Assembly (NCBI RefSeq): GCF_900163695.1
Contig: NZ_FUIC01000003.1
Coordinates: 96,751-160,750 of the forward strand
DNA from: Gulosibacter sp. 10
GTDB lineage: Bacteria > Actinomycetota > Actinomycetes > Actinomycetales > Microbacteriaceae
Direction of reading: 5' to 3'
DNA length: 64,000 bases
In this document: piece by piece, positions 8,628 to 18,594 of the stretch
Layout of the letters: every line of letters begins with the position of its first letter
How positions within the stretch are numbered: position 1 is the first letter of the stretch
Notes under the pieces: model-generated
What the model was told of the DNA's origin: nothing
The model's database searches: none
The model's input: the letters and a program-made list of their open reading frames with translations, nothing else
Translations under genes and position numbers: made by a program

Positions 8628-9635
8628 TCAGGGGAGACGGACGACCTGCGCCGCGTAGGCGAGGCCGGCGCCGAATCCGATCTGCAGGGCGAGGCCTCCG
8701 CTGAGCTCGGCATGCTCCGAGACGAGCCGGTGCGAGGCGAGCGGGATCGAGGCCGCCGAGGTGTTGCCGGTGTCGGCGATATCGCGGGCGATGACCACGC
8801 TCTCGGGCAGGCCGAGCTGGTTGGCGAACTCGTCGATGATGCGCATGTTCGCCTGGTGCGGGATGAACGCCGCGAGGTCCGAGGCCTCGATGCCGGCGCG
8901 CTCGAGCACCTCGCGCGCGGCCTTCGCCATCTCCCACACGGCCCAGCGGAAGACCGCCCGGCCGTCCTGGCGCAGGGTCGGCCATTCGACCTCGCCGCGC
9001 CGGAACTCCTGCAGCTCGTGGTTCATCGAGACGGCGTCCCACTTCGAGCCGTCGGAGCCGATGACCGAGGCCGAGATGCCGGGCTCCTCGGCGGGGCCGA
9101 CGAGCGCGGCGCCCGCCCCGTCGCCCAGCAGGAACGAGATGGAGCGGTCGGTCGGGTCGATGATGTCCGAGAGCTTCTCGGCGCCGACCACGAGCACGTA
9201 CTCGGCCGCGCCGGCGCGGATGAGGGCGTCCGCCTGCGCGATCGCGTAGCAGTAGCCCGCGCAGCCGGCCGAGATGTCGTACGCGGCCGCGGGCGTCGCG
9301 CCGATCGCATCGCAGACGCGGGTGGCGGCCGCGGGCGACTGGAAGACGTTGGTGATGGTGGCGACGATGACGGCGCCCACCTGCTGCGGCTGCACGCCGG
9401 AGACCTCGAGGGCCTCTCGGCAGGCGGCGGTGGCCATGTGGATGATGTTGACGTCCTCGGCGGCGCGGGCTCGCGTGACGATGCCGGTGCGCTGGCGGAT
9501 CCACTCGTCGGAGGAGTCGATCGGCCCGGCGATCTCGTCGTTCGTGACGGCGTGCTCGCCGCGATAGGCGCCGTAGCCGTAGATGCGGGTGTACTCGTGC
9601 CCCTCGGCCTGGCGCAGCACGACTGGTTCACTCAT
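8628..9635 (-). CDS. fabH: Beta-ketoacyl-ACP synthase III (FabH)
   Basis: This enzyme starts fatty-acid synthesis by condensing an acyl-CoA primer with malonyl-ACP. The 335-residue protein has the Cys-His-Asn triad: Cys in DISAGCAGY (about 124), His in FIPHQANMRI (about 260) and Asn in DTGNTSAASIP (about 290). The start ATG 9635 gives MSEPVVLRQ; the longer in-frame extension over fabD is a shadow. Branched-chain primers are typical for Microbacteriaceae, but specificity cannot be read from the sequence. It is translated 35 bases after fabD. Confidence 0.95.
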   Translation of the reverse strand: MSEPVVLRQAEGHEYTRIYGYGAYRGEHAVTNDEIAGPIDSSDEWIRQRTGIVTRARAAEDVNIIHMATAACREALEVSGVQPQQVGAVIVATITNVFQSPAAATRVCDAIGATPAAAYDISAGCAGYCYAIAQADALIRAGAAEYVLVVGAEKLSDIIDPTDRSISFLLGDGAGAALVGPAEEPGISASVIGSDGSKWDAVSMNHELQEFRRGEVEWPTLRQDGRAVFRWAVWEMAKAAREVLERAGIEASDLAAFIPHQANMRIIDEFANQLGLPESVVIARDIADTGNTSAASIPLASHRLVSEHAELSGGLALQIGFGAGLAYAAQVVRLP

Positions 9636-9670
9636 GGTTTCGAACAGTCCTTTCGGTACGGAGCGCGGGC

Positions 9671-10591
9671 CTATGCGCCGCGGAGGAGCTCGCCGGCGGC
9701 GTCGAGGTCCGCGGGCACGTTGACGGCGACCGCGGGGACGCCCTTCATCCCGCGCTTGGCGAGGCCCGCGAGGGTGCCGGCGGGAGCGGCCTCGACGAGG
9801 CCCGCGTACTCCGCCTCGAGGAAGGCGGTCATGCAGAGATCCCAGTGCACGGGGCGGTTCACCTGCTCGACGAGGTAGCGGCGGTAGAGCTCGCCGCTGG
9901 TGACGACGCTGCCGTCCCGGTTGGTGTGGATGGGGCGCACGGGCGCGGAGACGGGGAACTCCTCCTCGACGCCGGCGAGCGCCGCCTGGGCGTCGGCCAT
10001 CCAGCGGGTGTGGAAGGCGCCGGCGACCTTGAGCGGGATCACCCGCGCCCCGGCCGGCGGGTCGGCCTTGAGCTCGGCGAGCGCATCGGGCTCGCCCGCG
10101 GCGACGATCTGCCCGGCGCCGTTGAAGTTCGCGGGAGCGAGGTCCAGCGAGCCGAGCCGCTCGACGATGTCGGCCTCGACGCCGCCGATGATCGCGGACA
10201 TGCCGGTCGTGGTCTTCGCCGCGTCCTCCGCCATCAGGCGGGCGCGGGTGGCGACGAAGCGGATCGCGGTGGCGGCGTCGAAGACGCCGGCCGCGTAGGC
10301 CGCGGCGATCTCGCCCACGGAGTGCCCGGCGACCGCGACGCCGTCCAGGCGGTCGCCGAAGCGGGCCCGGAGCGCGTCCCAGGTGAGCACGCCGGCCGCC
10401 ACGATGAGCGGCTGTGCGACGGCGGTGTCGCGGATCGTGTCGGCGTCGGATTCGGTGCCGTGGCGGATGAGGTCGATGCCGCCGGTCTCGGAGAGGTGCT
10501 CCAGGGTGCGGCGGCTCTCGGCGTCCTCGAGCCACGGGGCGAGGAATCCCGGCTTCTGGGATCCCTGGCCGGGAAAGGTCACGACAGTCAT
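9671..10591 (-). CDS. fabD: Malonyl CoA-ACP transacylase (FabD)
   Basis: This enzyme transfers malonyl from CoA to ACP. The 306-residue protein opens MTVVTFPGQGSQKPGF, has the nucleophile S91 in AGHSVGEIAAAYAAG and the catalytic His in GAFHTRWM near 195. Two starts are possible, ATG 10600 (MDVMTVV) and ATG 10591. The GAGAAG element lies 9 bases from the second and only 0-2 bases from the first, so 10591 is chosen. It is first in the fab operon, 80 bases downstream of the regulator gene on the same strand. Confidence 0.95.
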   Translation of the reverse strand: MTVVTFPGQGSQKPGFLAPWLEDAESRRTLEHLSETGGIDLIRHGTESDADTIRDTAVAQPLIVAAGVLTWDALRARFGDRLDGVAVAGHSVGEIAAAYAAGVFDAATAIRFVATRARLMAEDAAKTTTGMSAIIGGVEADIVERLGSLDLAPANFNGAGQIVAAGEPDALAELKADPPAGARVIPLKVAGAFHTRWMADAQAALAGVEEEFPVSAPVRPIHTNRDGSVVTSGELYRRYLVEQVNRPVHWDLCMTAFLEAEYAGLVEAAPAGTLAGLAKRGMKGVPAVAVNVPADLDAAGELLRGA

Positions 10592-10671
10592 AACGTCCAT
10601 CTTCTCAAGAGGGGTGGGGATCGCTTGGTGGGGAACGCGACATGATTCCCCGCAAGCTTTGTGCGACGGCG

Positions 10672-11883
10672 CTAGTTCCGCCGCCGTGGCGAGCGCACCT
10701 GCCGGCGCGGCTCGGTGTTCGCGCCGTCCGCGATGCGCCCGAGGATGAGGGCGGCCTGCAGGACGAGCGATTCGCGCGCGCCCGTCGCGTCCCAGCCGAT
10801 GATCTCGGTGATGCGCTTGAGGCGGTAGCGGACGGTGTTGGGATGCACGAACAGCTCGCGCGCGGTGGCCTCGAGCGAGCGCCCGTTGTCGAGGTAGCAC
10901 CAGAGGGTGTTCAGCAGGTCCGACTGGTGATCGGACAGGGGCGTGTAGATGCGCTGCACGAGGGTCTGCCTGGCGAGCGGATCGCCGGCGAGGGCGCGCT
11001 CCGGCAGCAGGTCGTCGGCGAGCACGGGCCGCTCGAGACGGCGGTAGGCCGAGGCGACCGAGAATCCCACGAGCGCCGCCCTGGCGCTGCGCGAGGCCTC
11101 GACCACCGAGGCGACCTCGGGCCCGAGCACGAGGCGGCCCGGACCGAAGCCGGGTTCGAGCGCCTGGGCGATCTCGAGGAAGGGGATGAGCTCGTCCTCG
11201 GCCTCGGCGCTCGGCTTGGCCCTGCCGATCACGAGGACCAGGCGGTTGCCCTGCACGCCCACGAGCAGGTCCGCCCGGTTGTGCCGGGCGGTGCGCCGCA
11301 GCTGGTCGATCTCGACCACCTTCGGCGTGGTGCCCACGAGCACCGAGACCTCGCCGTGCCCGCTCCAGCCGAGCGCCGCGATGCGGCTCGGCAGCTCGGT
11401 GTCGTTCTCGCCCGTGAGGATCGAGTCGACGACGAGCGCCTCGAGGCGGGCGTCCCAGAGGCCGCGCTGCTCGGCCGCCCGCGCGTACACGTCGGCGGCC
11501 GCGAAGGCGATGTCGCGGGAGTAGCGCAGCACGCCCTCGCGGATCTCGGAGGGCGCCGTCTGGGTGCGCTCCTCGAAGACGTCCACGACCACGCGGATGA
11601 GCTGCAGCGTCTGCTGCAGGCTCACCGAGCGCAGCAGCTCCCGCGGCGCGGAGTCGAAGACGTCCTTCGCCGTCCACGGCGCCGAGGTGGGGTCCTCGAA
11701 CCAGGAGACGAACGAGGCGATTCCGGACTGGGCCACGAGCGCGACCGCCGAGCGTCTGCCTGGCGGCATATCCGCGAACCAGGGGAGCGTCTGCTCCATT
11801 CGCTTGAGCACGGTGGTCGAGAGATCACCGGTGATGCTCCGCAGCCACGCTACGGCGCGTTGGCGGTCGGTCGTGTCAGTCAT
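10672..11883 (-). CDS. fasR: PucR/CdaR-type regulator of fatty-acid synthesis (FasR-like)
   Basis: This is a 403-residue DNA-binding regulator. The C-terminal PucR-type helix-turn-helix is clear: LLNTLWCYLDNGRSLEATAR followed by ELFVHPNTVRYRLKRI near residues 335-375, preceded by a GGDEF-like CdaR region. In Streptomyces a protein of this architecture directly upstream of fabD (FasR) activates the fabDHPF operon. The same position here, on the same strand 80 bases from fabD, supports that role. It lies between aceE and the fab genes, which links acetyl-CoA supply and lipid synthesis. The start ATG 11883 has no clear ribosome-binding site. Confidence 0.8.
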   Translation of the reverse strand: MTDTTDRQRAVAWLRSITGDLSTTVLKRMEQTLPWFADMPPGRRSAVALVAQSGIASFVSWFEDPTSAPWTAKDVFDSAPRELLRSVSLQQTLQLIRVVVDVFEERTQTAPSEIREGVLRYSRDIAFAAADVYARAAEQRGLWDARLEALVVDSILTGENDTELPSRIAALGWSGHGEVSVLVGTTPKVVEIDQLRRTARHNRADLLVGVQGNRLVLVIGRAKPSAEAEDELIPFLEIAQALEPGFGPGRLVLGPEVASVVEASRSARAALVGFSVASAYRRLERPVLADDLLPERALAGDPLARQTLVQRIYTPLSDHQSDLLNTLWCYLDNGRSLEATARELFVHPNTVRYRLKRITEIIGWDATGARESLVLQAALILGRIADGANTEPRRQVRSPRRRN

Positions 11884-11948
11884 GGATGGGAACGGCAGTG
11901 CCGAGCCTTTCTCGTTCGTCTACCTGGATGCGAGGGCCGGGGCCGGGG

Positions 11949-14678
11949 TCAGGCGTCTCCGCCCGCCGTGCCCGACTGCCCCGCCAGGGCGTTGTGGAGC
12001 TCGTACTTGTCGATCGCCTGCTGCACGACGCCGCGGTCGACCTCCCCGCGGGAGGCGAGCTCGGCGAGCGTCCGGATCACGATCGAATGCGAGTCGATCT
12101 TGTAGAACCGGCGGGCGGCCGCGCGCATGTCCGAGATGCCGAAGCCGTCGGCGCCGAGCGTGGCGTAGTCGCCGGGCACCCACTTGCGGATCATGTCGGG
12201 CAGCGAGTGGTTGTAGTCGCTCACGCCCAGGAAGACGCCGTCCGAGCCCGAGAGCTTCTCGGCGAGGTACGGGGTGCGCGCCTGCTCCGAGGGCTTGGTC
12301 CAGTTGTGCTCGTCGGCCTCGAGCGCCTCGCGGCGGAGCTCCTGCCAGCTGGTCACCGACCACACGTGGGCGGCGACGCCCCAGTCCTCGCGGAGCAGCT
12401 CCTGGGCGTGCAGGGCCCAGGGCACGGCCACGCCCGAGGCGAGCAGCTGGGCCTGCGGCCCCTCCTGCGACTCGGGGGCCCGCAGGTAGTAGATGCCCTT
12501 GAGGATGCCCTCGGCGTCCACGTCGGCGGGCTCGGCGGGCTGCACGATCGGCTCGTTGTACATCGTGATGTAGTACATGACGTCCGGGTCGGGGTGGTTC
12601 CCGCCGTACATCCGCTCGATGCCGGCCCGCACGATGTGGGCGATCTCGTAGACGTACGCGGGGTCGTAGCTCACGACGGCCGGGTTGGTGGCGGCGAGCA
12701 GGTGCGAGTGCCCGTCCATGTGCTGCAGGCCCTCGCCCGTGAGCGTCGTGCGGCCGGCGGTGGCGCCGATGATGAAGCCGCGCGTGAGCTGATCGGCCGC
12801 GGCCCAGAAGCCGTCGCCGGTCCGCTGGAAGCCGAACATCGAGTAGAACATGTAGAACGGCACCATGAGCTCGCCGTGGGTCGAGTAGCTCGTGCCGAGG
12901 CCGGTGAAGGCGGAGACGGCGCCGCCTTCGTTGATGCCCACGTGCATGAGCTGGCCCTGGGGCGACTCGCGGTAGGCGAGCAGCAGCTCGCGGTCCACGG
13001 ACGTGTAGTGCTGGCCGTGCGGGTTGTAGATCTTCGCGGTCGGGAAGAACGCGTCGAGCCCGAAGGTGCGCGCCTCGTCGGGGATGACGGGGACGACGCG
13101 GCGGCCGAACTCGCCCGAGCGCATGAGCTCCTTGAGCAGCCGCACGAAGCCCATCGTGGTGGCGACCTGCTGCGAGCCGGAGCCCTTCTTCACCGAGGCG
13201 TACGCCTTGTCGGCGGGCAGCTCGAGCTGGGTGTACTTCGACTTGCGCTCCGGCAGCGAGCCGCCGAGCCCCCGGCGCCGCTCGAGCAGGTACTGGAGCG
13301 CCTCGTCGTTCTCGTCGGGGCGGTAGAACGGGATGTCGTAGAGATCGCGCTCGAGGTCCTTGTCGGCGATCGGGATCTGCAGGTTGTCGCGGAAGGTCTT
13401 GAGGTCCTCGAGCGTCAGCTTCTTCATCTGGTGGGTCGCGTTGCGGCCCTCGAAGTGGGTGCCGAGGCCGTAGCCCTTGACGGTGTGGGCGAGGATGACC
13501 GTGGGCTGCCCCTTGTGCTCGAGCGCGGCCTTGTAGGCGGCGTAGACCTTGCGGTAGTCGTGGCCGCCGCGCTTGAGGCTCCAGATCTGGTCGTCCGTGT
13601 AGTCCTCGACGAGCTTGAGCGCCTCGGGATCGCGGCCGAAGAAGTTGTCGCGGACGAACTTGCCCGACTCCGCCTTGTAGGTCTGGAAGTCGCCGTCCGG
13701 GGTCTCGTTCATGAGGTTGAGCAGCGCGTTGTGCTCGTCGCGCGCGAGCAGGTCGTCCCACTCGCGGCCCCACACGACCTTGATCACGTGCCAGCCGGCG
13801 CCGCGGAAGAAGGACTCGAGCTCCTGGATGATCTTGCCGTTGCCGCGGACCGGGCCGTCGAGGCGCTGCAGGTTGCAGTTGACGATGAACGTGAGGTTGT
13901 CGAGGTTGTTGTTCGCGGCGAACTGCAGCTGGCCGCGCGACTCGGGCTCGTCCATCTCGCCGTCGCCGAGGTAGGCCCACACGTGCGAGCCGGACACGTC
14001 CTTGATGCCGCGGTTCGTGAGGTACTTGTTCGTCTGGGCCTGCCAGATCGCGTTCATGGGCCCGAGGCCCATGGAGACGGTGGGGAACTGCCAGAACTCC
14101 GGCATGAGCCGCGGATGCGGGTAGGAGGAGAGCCCGTAGGGGGCCTTCGAGGCCTCCTGGCGGAACGCCTTGAGGTGCTGCTCGCTCAGCCGGCCCTCGA
14201 GGAAGGCGCGGGCGTAGTTGCCGGGGGAGGCGTGGCCCTGGAAGTAGACCTGGTCGGGGCCCTGCTCGTGGCCGTTGCCCTTGAAGAAGTGGTTGAAGCC
14301 CACCTCGTAGAGGGTGGCCTGGGCGGCGTAGGAGGAGATGTGGCCGCCGACGGCGATCTCCGAGGCCTGCGAGTTCTGCACCGTCATCGCGGCGTTCCAG
14401 CGCAGCCAGCGGCGGTAGGTGCGCTCGATCCGCTCGTCGCCGGGGAACTCCGGCTCGTCCTCGGGCGCGATCGTGTTGACGAAGTCGGTGACGGGCACGC
14501 GGGGCACGCCGAGGTGCTGCTCCCGCGAGCGCTCCAGCAGCGAGAGCATGATCTCGCGCGCACGCTCATGTCCGCGCTCGGCGATTACCGCGTCGAGCGA
14601 TTCCTTCCACTCCGCAGTCTCCTGCGGATCGGTGTCGACATGGTCCTCCGAATAAGGATCCTGGTGGCTGACAGCCAT
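11949..14678 (-). CDS. aceE: Pyruvate dehydrogenase E1 component, homodimeric type
   Basis: This thiamine-diphosphate enzyme decarboxylates pyruvate and reductively acetylates the lipoyl domain of E2. The 909-residue single chain is the AceE type. It has the ThDP-binding stretch [20 protein letters not shown] near residues 235-260, HTVKGYG near 385, and [18 protein letters not shown] near 545. The start is ATG 14678 ([13 protein letters not shown]) with AAGAGGT six bases upstream; ATG 14693 is less well placed. Its partner E2 is probably the sucB-like gene at the end of the window, since actinobacteria often share one E2 between pyruvate and oxoglutarate dehydrogenases. The gene is 65 bases upstream of fasR, with no terminator between them. 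Confidence 0.95.
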   Translation of the reverse strand: MAVSHQDPYSEDHVDTDPQETAEWKESLDAVIAERGHERAREIMLSLLERSREQHLGVPRVPVTDFVNTIAPEDEPEFPGDERIERTYRRWLRWNAAMTVQNSQASEIAVGGHISSYAAQATLYEVGFNHFFKGNGHEQGPDQVYFQGHASPGNYARAFLEGRLSEQHLKAFRQEASKAPYGLSSYPHPRLMPEFWQFPTVSMGLGPMNAIWQAQTNKYLTNRGIKDVSGSHVWAYLGDGEMDEPESRGQLQFAANNNLDNLTFIVNCNLQRLDGPVRGNGKIIQELESFFRGAGWHVIKVVWGREWDDLLARDEHNALLNLMNETPDGDFQTYKAESGKFVRDNFFGRDPEALKLVEDYTDDQIWSLKRGGHDYRKVYAAYKAALEHKGQPTVILAHTVKGYGLGTHFEGRNATHQMKKLTLEDLKTFRDNLQIPIADKDLERDLYDIPFYRPDENDEALQYLLERRRGLGGSLPERKSKYTQLELPADKAYASVKKGSGSQQVATTMGFVRLLKELMRSGEFGRRVVPVIPDEARTFGLDAFFPTAKIYNPHGQHYTSVDRELLLAYRESPQGQLMHVGINEGGAVSAFTGLGTSYSTHGELMVPFYMFYSMFGFQRTGDGFWAAADQLTRGFIIGATAGRTTLTGEGLQHMDGHSHLLAATNPAVVSYDPAYVYEIAHIVRAGIERMYGGNHPDPDVMYYITMYNEPIVQPAEPADVDAEGILKGIYYLRAPESQEGPQAQLLASGVAVPWALHAQELLREDWGVAAHVWSVTSWQELRREALEADEHNWTKPSEQARTPYLAEKLSGSDGVFLGVSDYNHSLPDMIRKWVPGDYATLGADGFGISDMRAAARRFYKIDSHSIVIRTLAELASRGEVDRGVVQQAIDKYELHNALAGQSGTAGGDA

Positions 14679-14843
14679 GGTGACCTCTTTCACTAGTGAG
14701 AGCGCAGGTGCGGCGTGCTCGGTCGGATCACGACCGCAGGCACACCGATCAGCCTACCGAGTCCTGCCGGAACGCACGTTCAGCGCTCGATCCGGGCCGC
14801 CGATCCCAAGTGGATTCCCACGCTTCTCGGGAAGAATGGAGCC

Positions 14844-15317
14844 GTGTTCTTCTCGCACCCGCACCCGTCAGACATGCCGCTGGACGCGCCCACGCACCGC
14901 GGCGATCGGGTGCGCGTGCTCGGCCCGGGCGCGCCGCGGATCCTCGCCTTCGTGCCGGCCGCGTTCACGCCGGTCTGCGGCGACGAGGTCGGCGAGCTGG
15001 CGCAGCTCGCCCAGCGGGCGGATCGGCTCCGCGTGGAGCTGATGATCGTGTCCTGCGACGCCGCGCCGACGCTCGCGCGCTGGCTGCAGGAGGTCGATCA
15101 CTCGGGCCTGCTGCTCGGCGTGTCCGACCACTGGCCGCACGGGCGGGTGGCGCGGGCCTGCAGCGCCTTCGACGGGGAGCTCGGCACGGCGAGGCGCCAC
15201 ACCTGGGCGGTCCGCGCCGACGGCACGCGCATCCTCGCCGCCGCGTGCGAGGCGGGGGAGCAGCGCGCGATGGCGCTGCACGAGCGCGCGCTCGAGTGGG
15301 CGGCGGCGGAGGACTAG
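14844..15317 (+). CDS. AhpE-like peroxiredoxin
   Basis: This thiol peroxidase reduces peroxides in the cytoplasm. The peroxidatic cysteine is C45 in AFVPAAFTPVCGDEVGEL, matching the P-x3-T-x2-C pattern. No second cysteine sits in the resolving position typical of 2-Cys enzymes, and the 157-residue length fits one-Cys AhpE proteins. GTG 14844 is the preferred start: AAGAAT lies 6 bases before it, consistent with a leaderless mRNA, and the longer frame from 14715 adds non-family residues. It is divergent from aceE and converges on the M28 peptidase gene. Confidence 0.75.
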   Translation: MFFSHPHPSDMPLDAPTHRGDRVRVLGPGAPRILAFVPAAFTPVCGDEVGELAQLAQRADRLRVELMIVSCDAAPTLARWLQEVDHSGLLLGVSDHWPHGRVARACSAFDGELGTARRHTWAVRADGTRILAAACEAGEQRAMALHERALEWAAAED

Positions 15318-15336
15318 CCGCGGACGCGATCCCGCG

Positions 15337-15373
15337 GCGGGCCCCGGCGCGGCGTGCGCCGGCCGGGGCCCGC
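15337..15373. terminator. Bidirectional terminator between peroxiredoxin and M28 peptidase genes
   Basis: GCGGGCCCCGGC at 15337-15348 pairs perfectly with GCCGGGGCCCGC at 15362-15373 around a 13-base loop. It lies between two convergent stop codons. Confidence 0.75.
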
Positions 15374-15394
15374 TGCGGCGATGTCCGCCTGCGG

Positions 15395-17359
15395 CTACTC
15401 GACGGTCTCGCCGGCGGGGCGTCGCCTCCGGTAGACCGCGAGCGCCGTGCCCGCCCCGGCGAAGAGCAGCGCGAGCGCGAGCAGCGTCAGCATCCGGTCG
15501 TCGCCGGTCCGCGCCAGCGGGTCGCCGTCGCCGGCCTCCGAGGCCGTCTCGGAGGGCGCGGTCGTGCCCGGAGCATCCTCGGTGCCGGTGGGATCGGGCG
15601 AGTCGCCCGGCTCCTCGGTGCCGGTCGGCACGGGCTCCTCGGTGCCCGTGGGGGCGGGCGCGGCCTGGGCGAGCTCGAGGGTCACCGAGGTGTCGCCGGC
15701 GATCTGCACGGCTTCCGCGGATGCCGCGGCGCCGTCGTCCGCGAGGGCGGCGAAGTCGCATTCGACGTGCGGCGCGCCCGTGGTCAGGGCTCCGTCGGGT
15801 CCGGTCGTCCCGGCATCCCGCCAGCCCTCGTCCCCCTCGCAGGACATCGCGACGGGCACCTCCGCGGCCGCGGCGCCGGACTCGTCGAGCACCGACACCT
15901 CCACCTCGTTGAGCGCGGCGAGGAAGACGGAGCCGCCGACGAACTGCGCGGCAGTGCCGAGCCGGTCGGAGGAGATGAAGTCGATCGTGTCGGAGGGGTT
16001 GTGATACGTCGGCTCCAGCACGATCGAGGTCTCGGGCGACCAGTACATCCAGCTGAAGACCGCCGCGTCGATGCCGACGTCGTGGAACGACTGGTGGTCG
16101 CTGCGGCCCACGTAGCCGCGGTTGAGCGGGCCGTGGCCCGTGTACTCGGTGATCTGCCCCGTGAGGTCGAGCACGGCGTTGTCCTCGTTGTCCGGGTTCA
16201 CGGAGAGCCCGTAGAAGTCGGTGGGCCGGTCCGCGGTGCCGGGATAGGAGGTGCCGGCCATGTCGAAGTTCCACGCCCCGATGGTGCGGTCGATCTCGTC
16301 CTGCGTGAGCTGGGCCGCGTGGTGGGCGGAGCCGACGATGCCCTGCTCCTCGGCGCCCCAGGCGCCCACGCGGATCTCGACGTCGAGCGGGTACCGGCCG
16401 ATGAGCTCGGCGATCTGCAGCATCACGCCGACGCCGGACGCGTTGTCGCTCGCCCCGGGGCTGCCGACCACGGAGTCGATGTGCGCGCCGATGTAGACGA
16501 TCGGCGCGGTGCCGTCCTCGTCGCCGACCGCCGGGCGTACGCCGATCACGTTCGAGCTCGTCGCGCCGCCCGTGTCGGTGGTGATGGCGAGGTCGAGCGG
16601 TCCCGTCTCGAGCAGCGCGCGGATGCGGTCGCCCTGGTAGTCGCCCGCGGCGGCCACGATGAGGTCCTCCGTGCCGGCGGGCGCGGCCCCGATCCGCGGG
16701 ATGGGGGCGTTGGCCGCGGTGGCCGTGAGGATGATGCCGGCGGGGTCGTGCTCGGCGATGGCGCCGATGAGCGCGGCCCGGGCGTCCGCGTCGGCGACCC
16801 AGTCGACGAGCACGAACGCGCCCTCGAGCGGCCGGTCCTCGAGCGCCGAGCCGTCGGCGACGTCGACGACCGGTGCGGTCACGGGGGCATCGGGGCCGGT
16901 GAAGAGCGAGTTCGTGGCGGGCGCGAACTGCCAGCTGCCGTGGCCCTCGACGTCGTCGCGGCTCGGGACGACGTCGGCGAAGCTGCCGGGTCGGGCCTCG
17001 AAGGTCTCGATGTACGTGTCGAACCCGTACTCCTCCAGGAGGCCCTCGACGTAGGCGATCGCCTCGTCCTCGGCCTCCGTGCCGGCGACGCGGGGGCCGA
17101 TGTCGACGGCGAGGTGCTCGACGTGGGCGAAGACGCTCTCGCCGTCCGGCAGGGCGAGGAACTCGTCCTGGTAGCCGGGGAGCAGGTCGCCGGCCTCGAT
17201 GGCCTCGAGGCCGTCCTCGGGCGCGGCCGCAGCGGGGAGCCCGGAGCCGAGCGCGAAGGGGACGGCGAGCGTCGCGGCCGCGAGGGCGACGGCGCCGCCT
17301 CGCAGTCGGGAGCGGGTGCGGGCGAAGGCCCTGGGGGCGGGGGGAATGTGCTGATCCAT
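15395..17359 (-). CDS. Secreted, probably wall-anchored M28 family aminopeptidase
   Basis: This 654-residue extracellular zinc exopeptidase has an N-terminal signal peptide (arginine-rich start, AVALAAATLAVPFALG, then AAAAPE), a PA-type insert around residues 150-250 and an M28 catalytic domain. The zinc ligands are visible in IGAHIDSV (His), GASDNASGVG (Asp), WGAEEQG (catalytic and ligand Glu), NFDMAGTS (Asp) and PTYHNPSDT (His). After about residue 560 comes a linker with three PTGTE repeats. Then comes LARTGDD at about 615, a hydrophobic helix and RRRRP, which is a sortase-style LAxTG anchoring tail as used by actinobacterial class E sortases. The substrate is not inferable. GAGAGGA lies about 11 bases before the ATG. 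Confidence 0.85.
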   Translation of the reverse strand: MDQHIPPAPRAFARTRSRLRGGAVALAAATLAVPFALGSGLPAAAAPEDGLEAIEAGDLLPGYQDEFLALPDGESVFAHVEHLAVDIGPRVAGTEAEDEAIAYVEGLLEEYGFDTYIETFEARPGSFADVVPSRDDVEGHGSWQFAPATNSLFTGPDAPVTAPVVDVADGSALEDRPLEGAFVLVDWVADADARAALIGAIAEHDPAGIILTATAANAPIPRIGAAPAGTEDLIVAAAGDYQGDRIRALLETGPLDLAITTDTGGATSSNVIGVRPAVGDEDGTAPIVYIGAHIDSVVGSPGASDNASGVGVMLQIAELIGRYPLDVEIRVGAWGAEEQGIVGSAHHAAQLTQDEIDRTIGAWNFDMAGTSYPGTADRPTDFYGLSVNPDNEDNAVLDLTGQITEYTGHGPLNRGYVGRSDHQSFHDVGIDAAVFSWMYWSPETSIVLEPTYHNPSDTIDFISSDRLGTAAQFVGGSVFLAALNEVEVSVLDESGAAAAEVPVAMSCEGDEGWRDAGTTGPDGALTTGAPHVECDFAALADDGAAASAEAVQIAGDTSVTLELAQAAPAPTGTEEPVPTGTEEPGDSPDPTGTEDAPGTTAPSETASEAGDGDPLARTGDDRMLTLLALALLFAGAGTALAVYRRRRPAGETVE

Positions 17360-17673
17360 GAACGGTGCGGTCCTCTCTGACTACCGGATCGGGGATGCGT
17401 GCATCCGAGGCGCCTCGCGACGGTGCGAGCACGCCTTCCCGAAGCTTAGGGAATCCCGCGGATCGGCGTGACGGCGGGCGTCCGCGGGTGGACAGTTTGC
17501 ACCGCGGAGCCGCTTCGGGCGGGCAACATGCGAGGTCCGCGGCCCGTCGTCCGGATCGGCGGCGAGTCGCCGCCTCGCGGTTCGCGGGTATCCTTCGGGG
17601 CCGGCTGGGAGCTTCGACCGGGCGCGGTGTGGCAGGATTCCCCGGCCGGGTAGGAACGATCGGGAGGATGTCG
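17360..17673. other. Divergent intergenic region upstream of M28 peptidase and PAP2 genes
   Basis: This 314-base gap holds no convincing gene. A short inverted repeat, GGATGC-GT-GCATCC at 17393-17406, lies about 35 bases upstream of the peptidase ATG and could be an operator. GGGAGG at 17662-17667 is the ribosome-binding site of the PAP2 gene. Open frames across the gap lack start signals and have no recognisable domains. Confidence 0.4.
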
Positions 17674-18594
17674 GTGGTGCGGAACGTCGCCCCTGCGCTG
17701 CGCGGGCCGATGGAGCGGCGGCTGCGACGGCGCCGGTTGCTCGTGCTCGTCTCGGCGGTGCTCGGCGTGGCCGGCGTCTACGGGCTCGGCGTGCTCACCG
17801 CCCGCGGCCAGCGGGTGGAGCGGCGCTTCCTGGACGCCTCGGTCTTCGAGCAGCACGCGCCCCTGCTGACCGTGGTGAGCGTCCCGCATCTGCTCATCGC
17901 CGCCGCGGCCGTCGCGCTGCTCGGCGTCCTCGCCGGGCGACGGCTCATGGCGCTCGTCGCCGTCTCGGTCGTCGCGGTCTGCAACGTGCTCGGCCAGCTG
18001 TTCAAGCATGTGATCCTCGTCCGCCCGGCGCTCGACGGCGAAGATCCCAACACGTTTCCGAGCGGGCACATGATCGCGTTCGCCTCCGTGGCGGCGGGGC
18101 TGCTCATGACCGCGCCGCCTCGGGCCCGGTCGGCGGTGGCGGCGGGCTCGGGCATCCTGCTCAGCATCGTGGGAGGGCAGCTGCTGTACTACGGCTGGCA
18201 CCGCCCGAGCGACATCGCGGGGGCCATGATGCTGGTCACGGCCGTGAGCGCCTTCGCCCTGATGCTCGCCGGCCCGCACGGCGCGCAGCCCGACCCTCCG
18301 GGGCGGCCCCTCGCCGAGCCGGTGCTCGCCGTCGCGGGCGCGGCGGCGGTGCTCGCGGCGGTGGCGGCCGGATTCGCGCACCGGGCGGGACTGCTGCCGG
18401 AGGGCCCGTGGGTGACCGTCATCGCGGTGTGCGGGCTGTCCGGCGTGGCGCTGCTGACCGTGACGGCGAACCTGTGGCTGCTGCGCACTGGCGCGCGACC
18501 GCCGGTGGCGGCCGGGGCGTCGCCGGCTGACGGGCTCCCGCCGGGCGGGGCGGGGCGGGCCGGGGCTCAGGGCTCGACGAGCCGGTGCGAGTAG
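17674..18594 (+). CDS. PAP2-superfamily membrane phosphatase
   Basis: This integral-membrane protein carries the three phosphatase motifs of the PAP2 superfamily: KHVILVRP near residue 108, PSGHMIAF near 128, and YYGWHRPSDIAGA near 173, whose His and Asp complete the site. Five to seven hydrophobic helices surround them. Such enzymes dephosphorylate lipid pyrophosphates or phosphatidic acid on the outer face of the membrane. GTG 17674 is chosen because GGGAGG ends 6 bases before it, while ATG 17668 touches that site. The protein has about 306 residues. Its last 28 bases overlap the 3' end of the convergent response-regulator gene. Confidence 0.75.
   Translation: MVRNVAPALRGPMERRLRRRRLLVLVSAVLGVAGVYGLGVLTARGQRVERRFLDASVFEQHAPLLTVVSVPHLLIAAAAVALLGVLAGRRLMALVAVSVVAVCNVLGQLFKHVILVRPALDGEDPNTFPSGHMIAFASVAAGLLMTAPPRARSAVAAGSGILLSIVGGQLLYYGWHRPSDIAGAMMLVTAVSAFALMLAGPHGAQPDPPGRPLAEPVLAVAGAAAVLAAVAAGFAHRAGLLPEGPWVTVIAVCGLSGVALLTVTANLWLLRTGARPPVAAGASPADGLPPGGAGRAGAQGSTSRCE

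Noticed and set aside
11886..14696. 936-codon plus-strand frame opposite aceE
   Set aside because: It mirrors the aceE codons; no motif, no ribosome-binding site, and aceE on the other strand is beyond doubt.
15560..15670. Short tandem repeats resembling a small repeat array
   Set aside because: They are in-frame PTGTE codons in the linker of the M28 peptidase, not a CRISPR or non-coding repeat.
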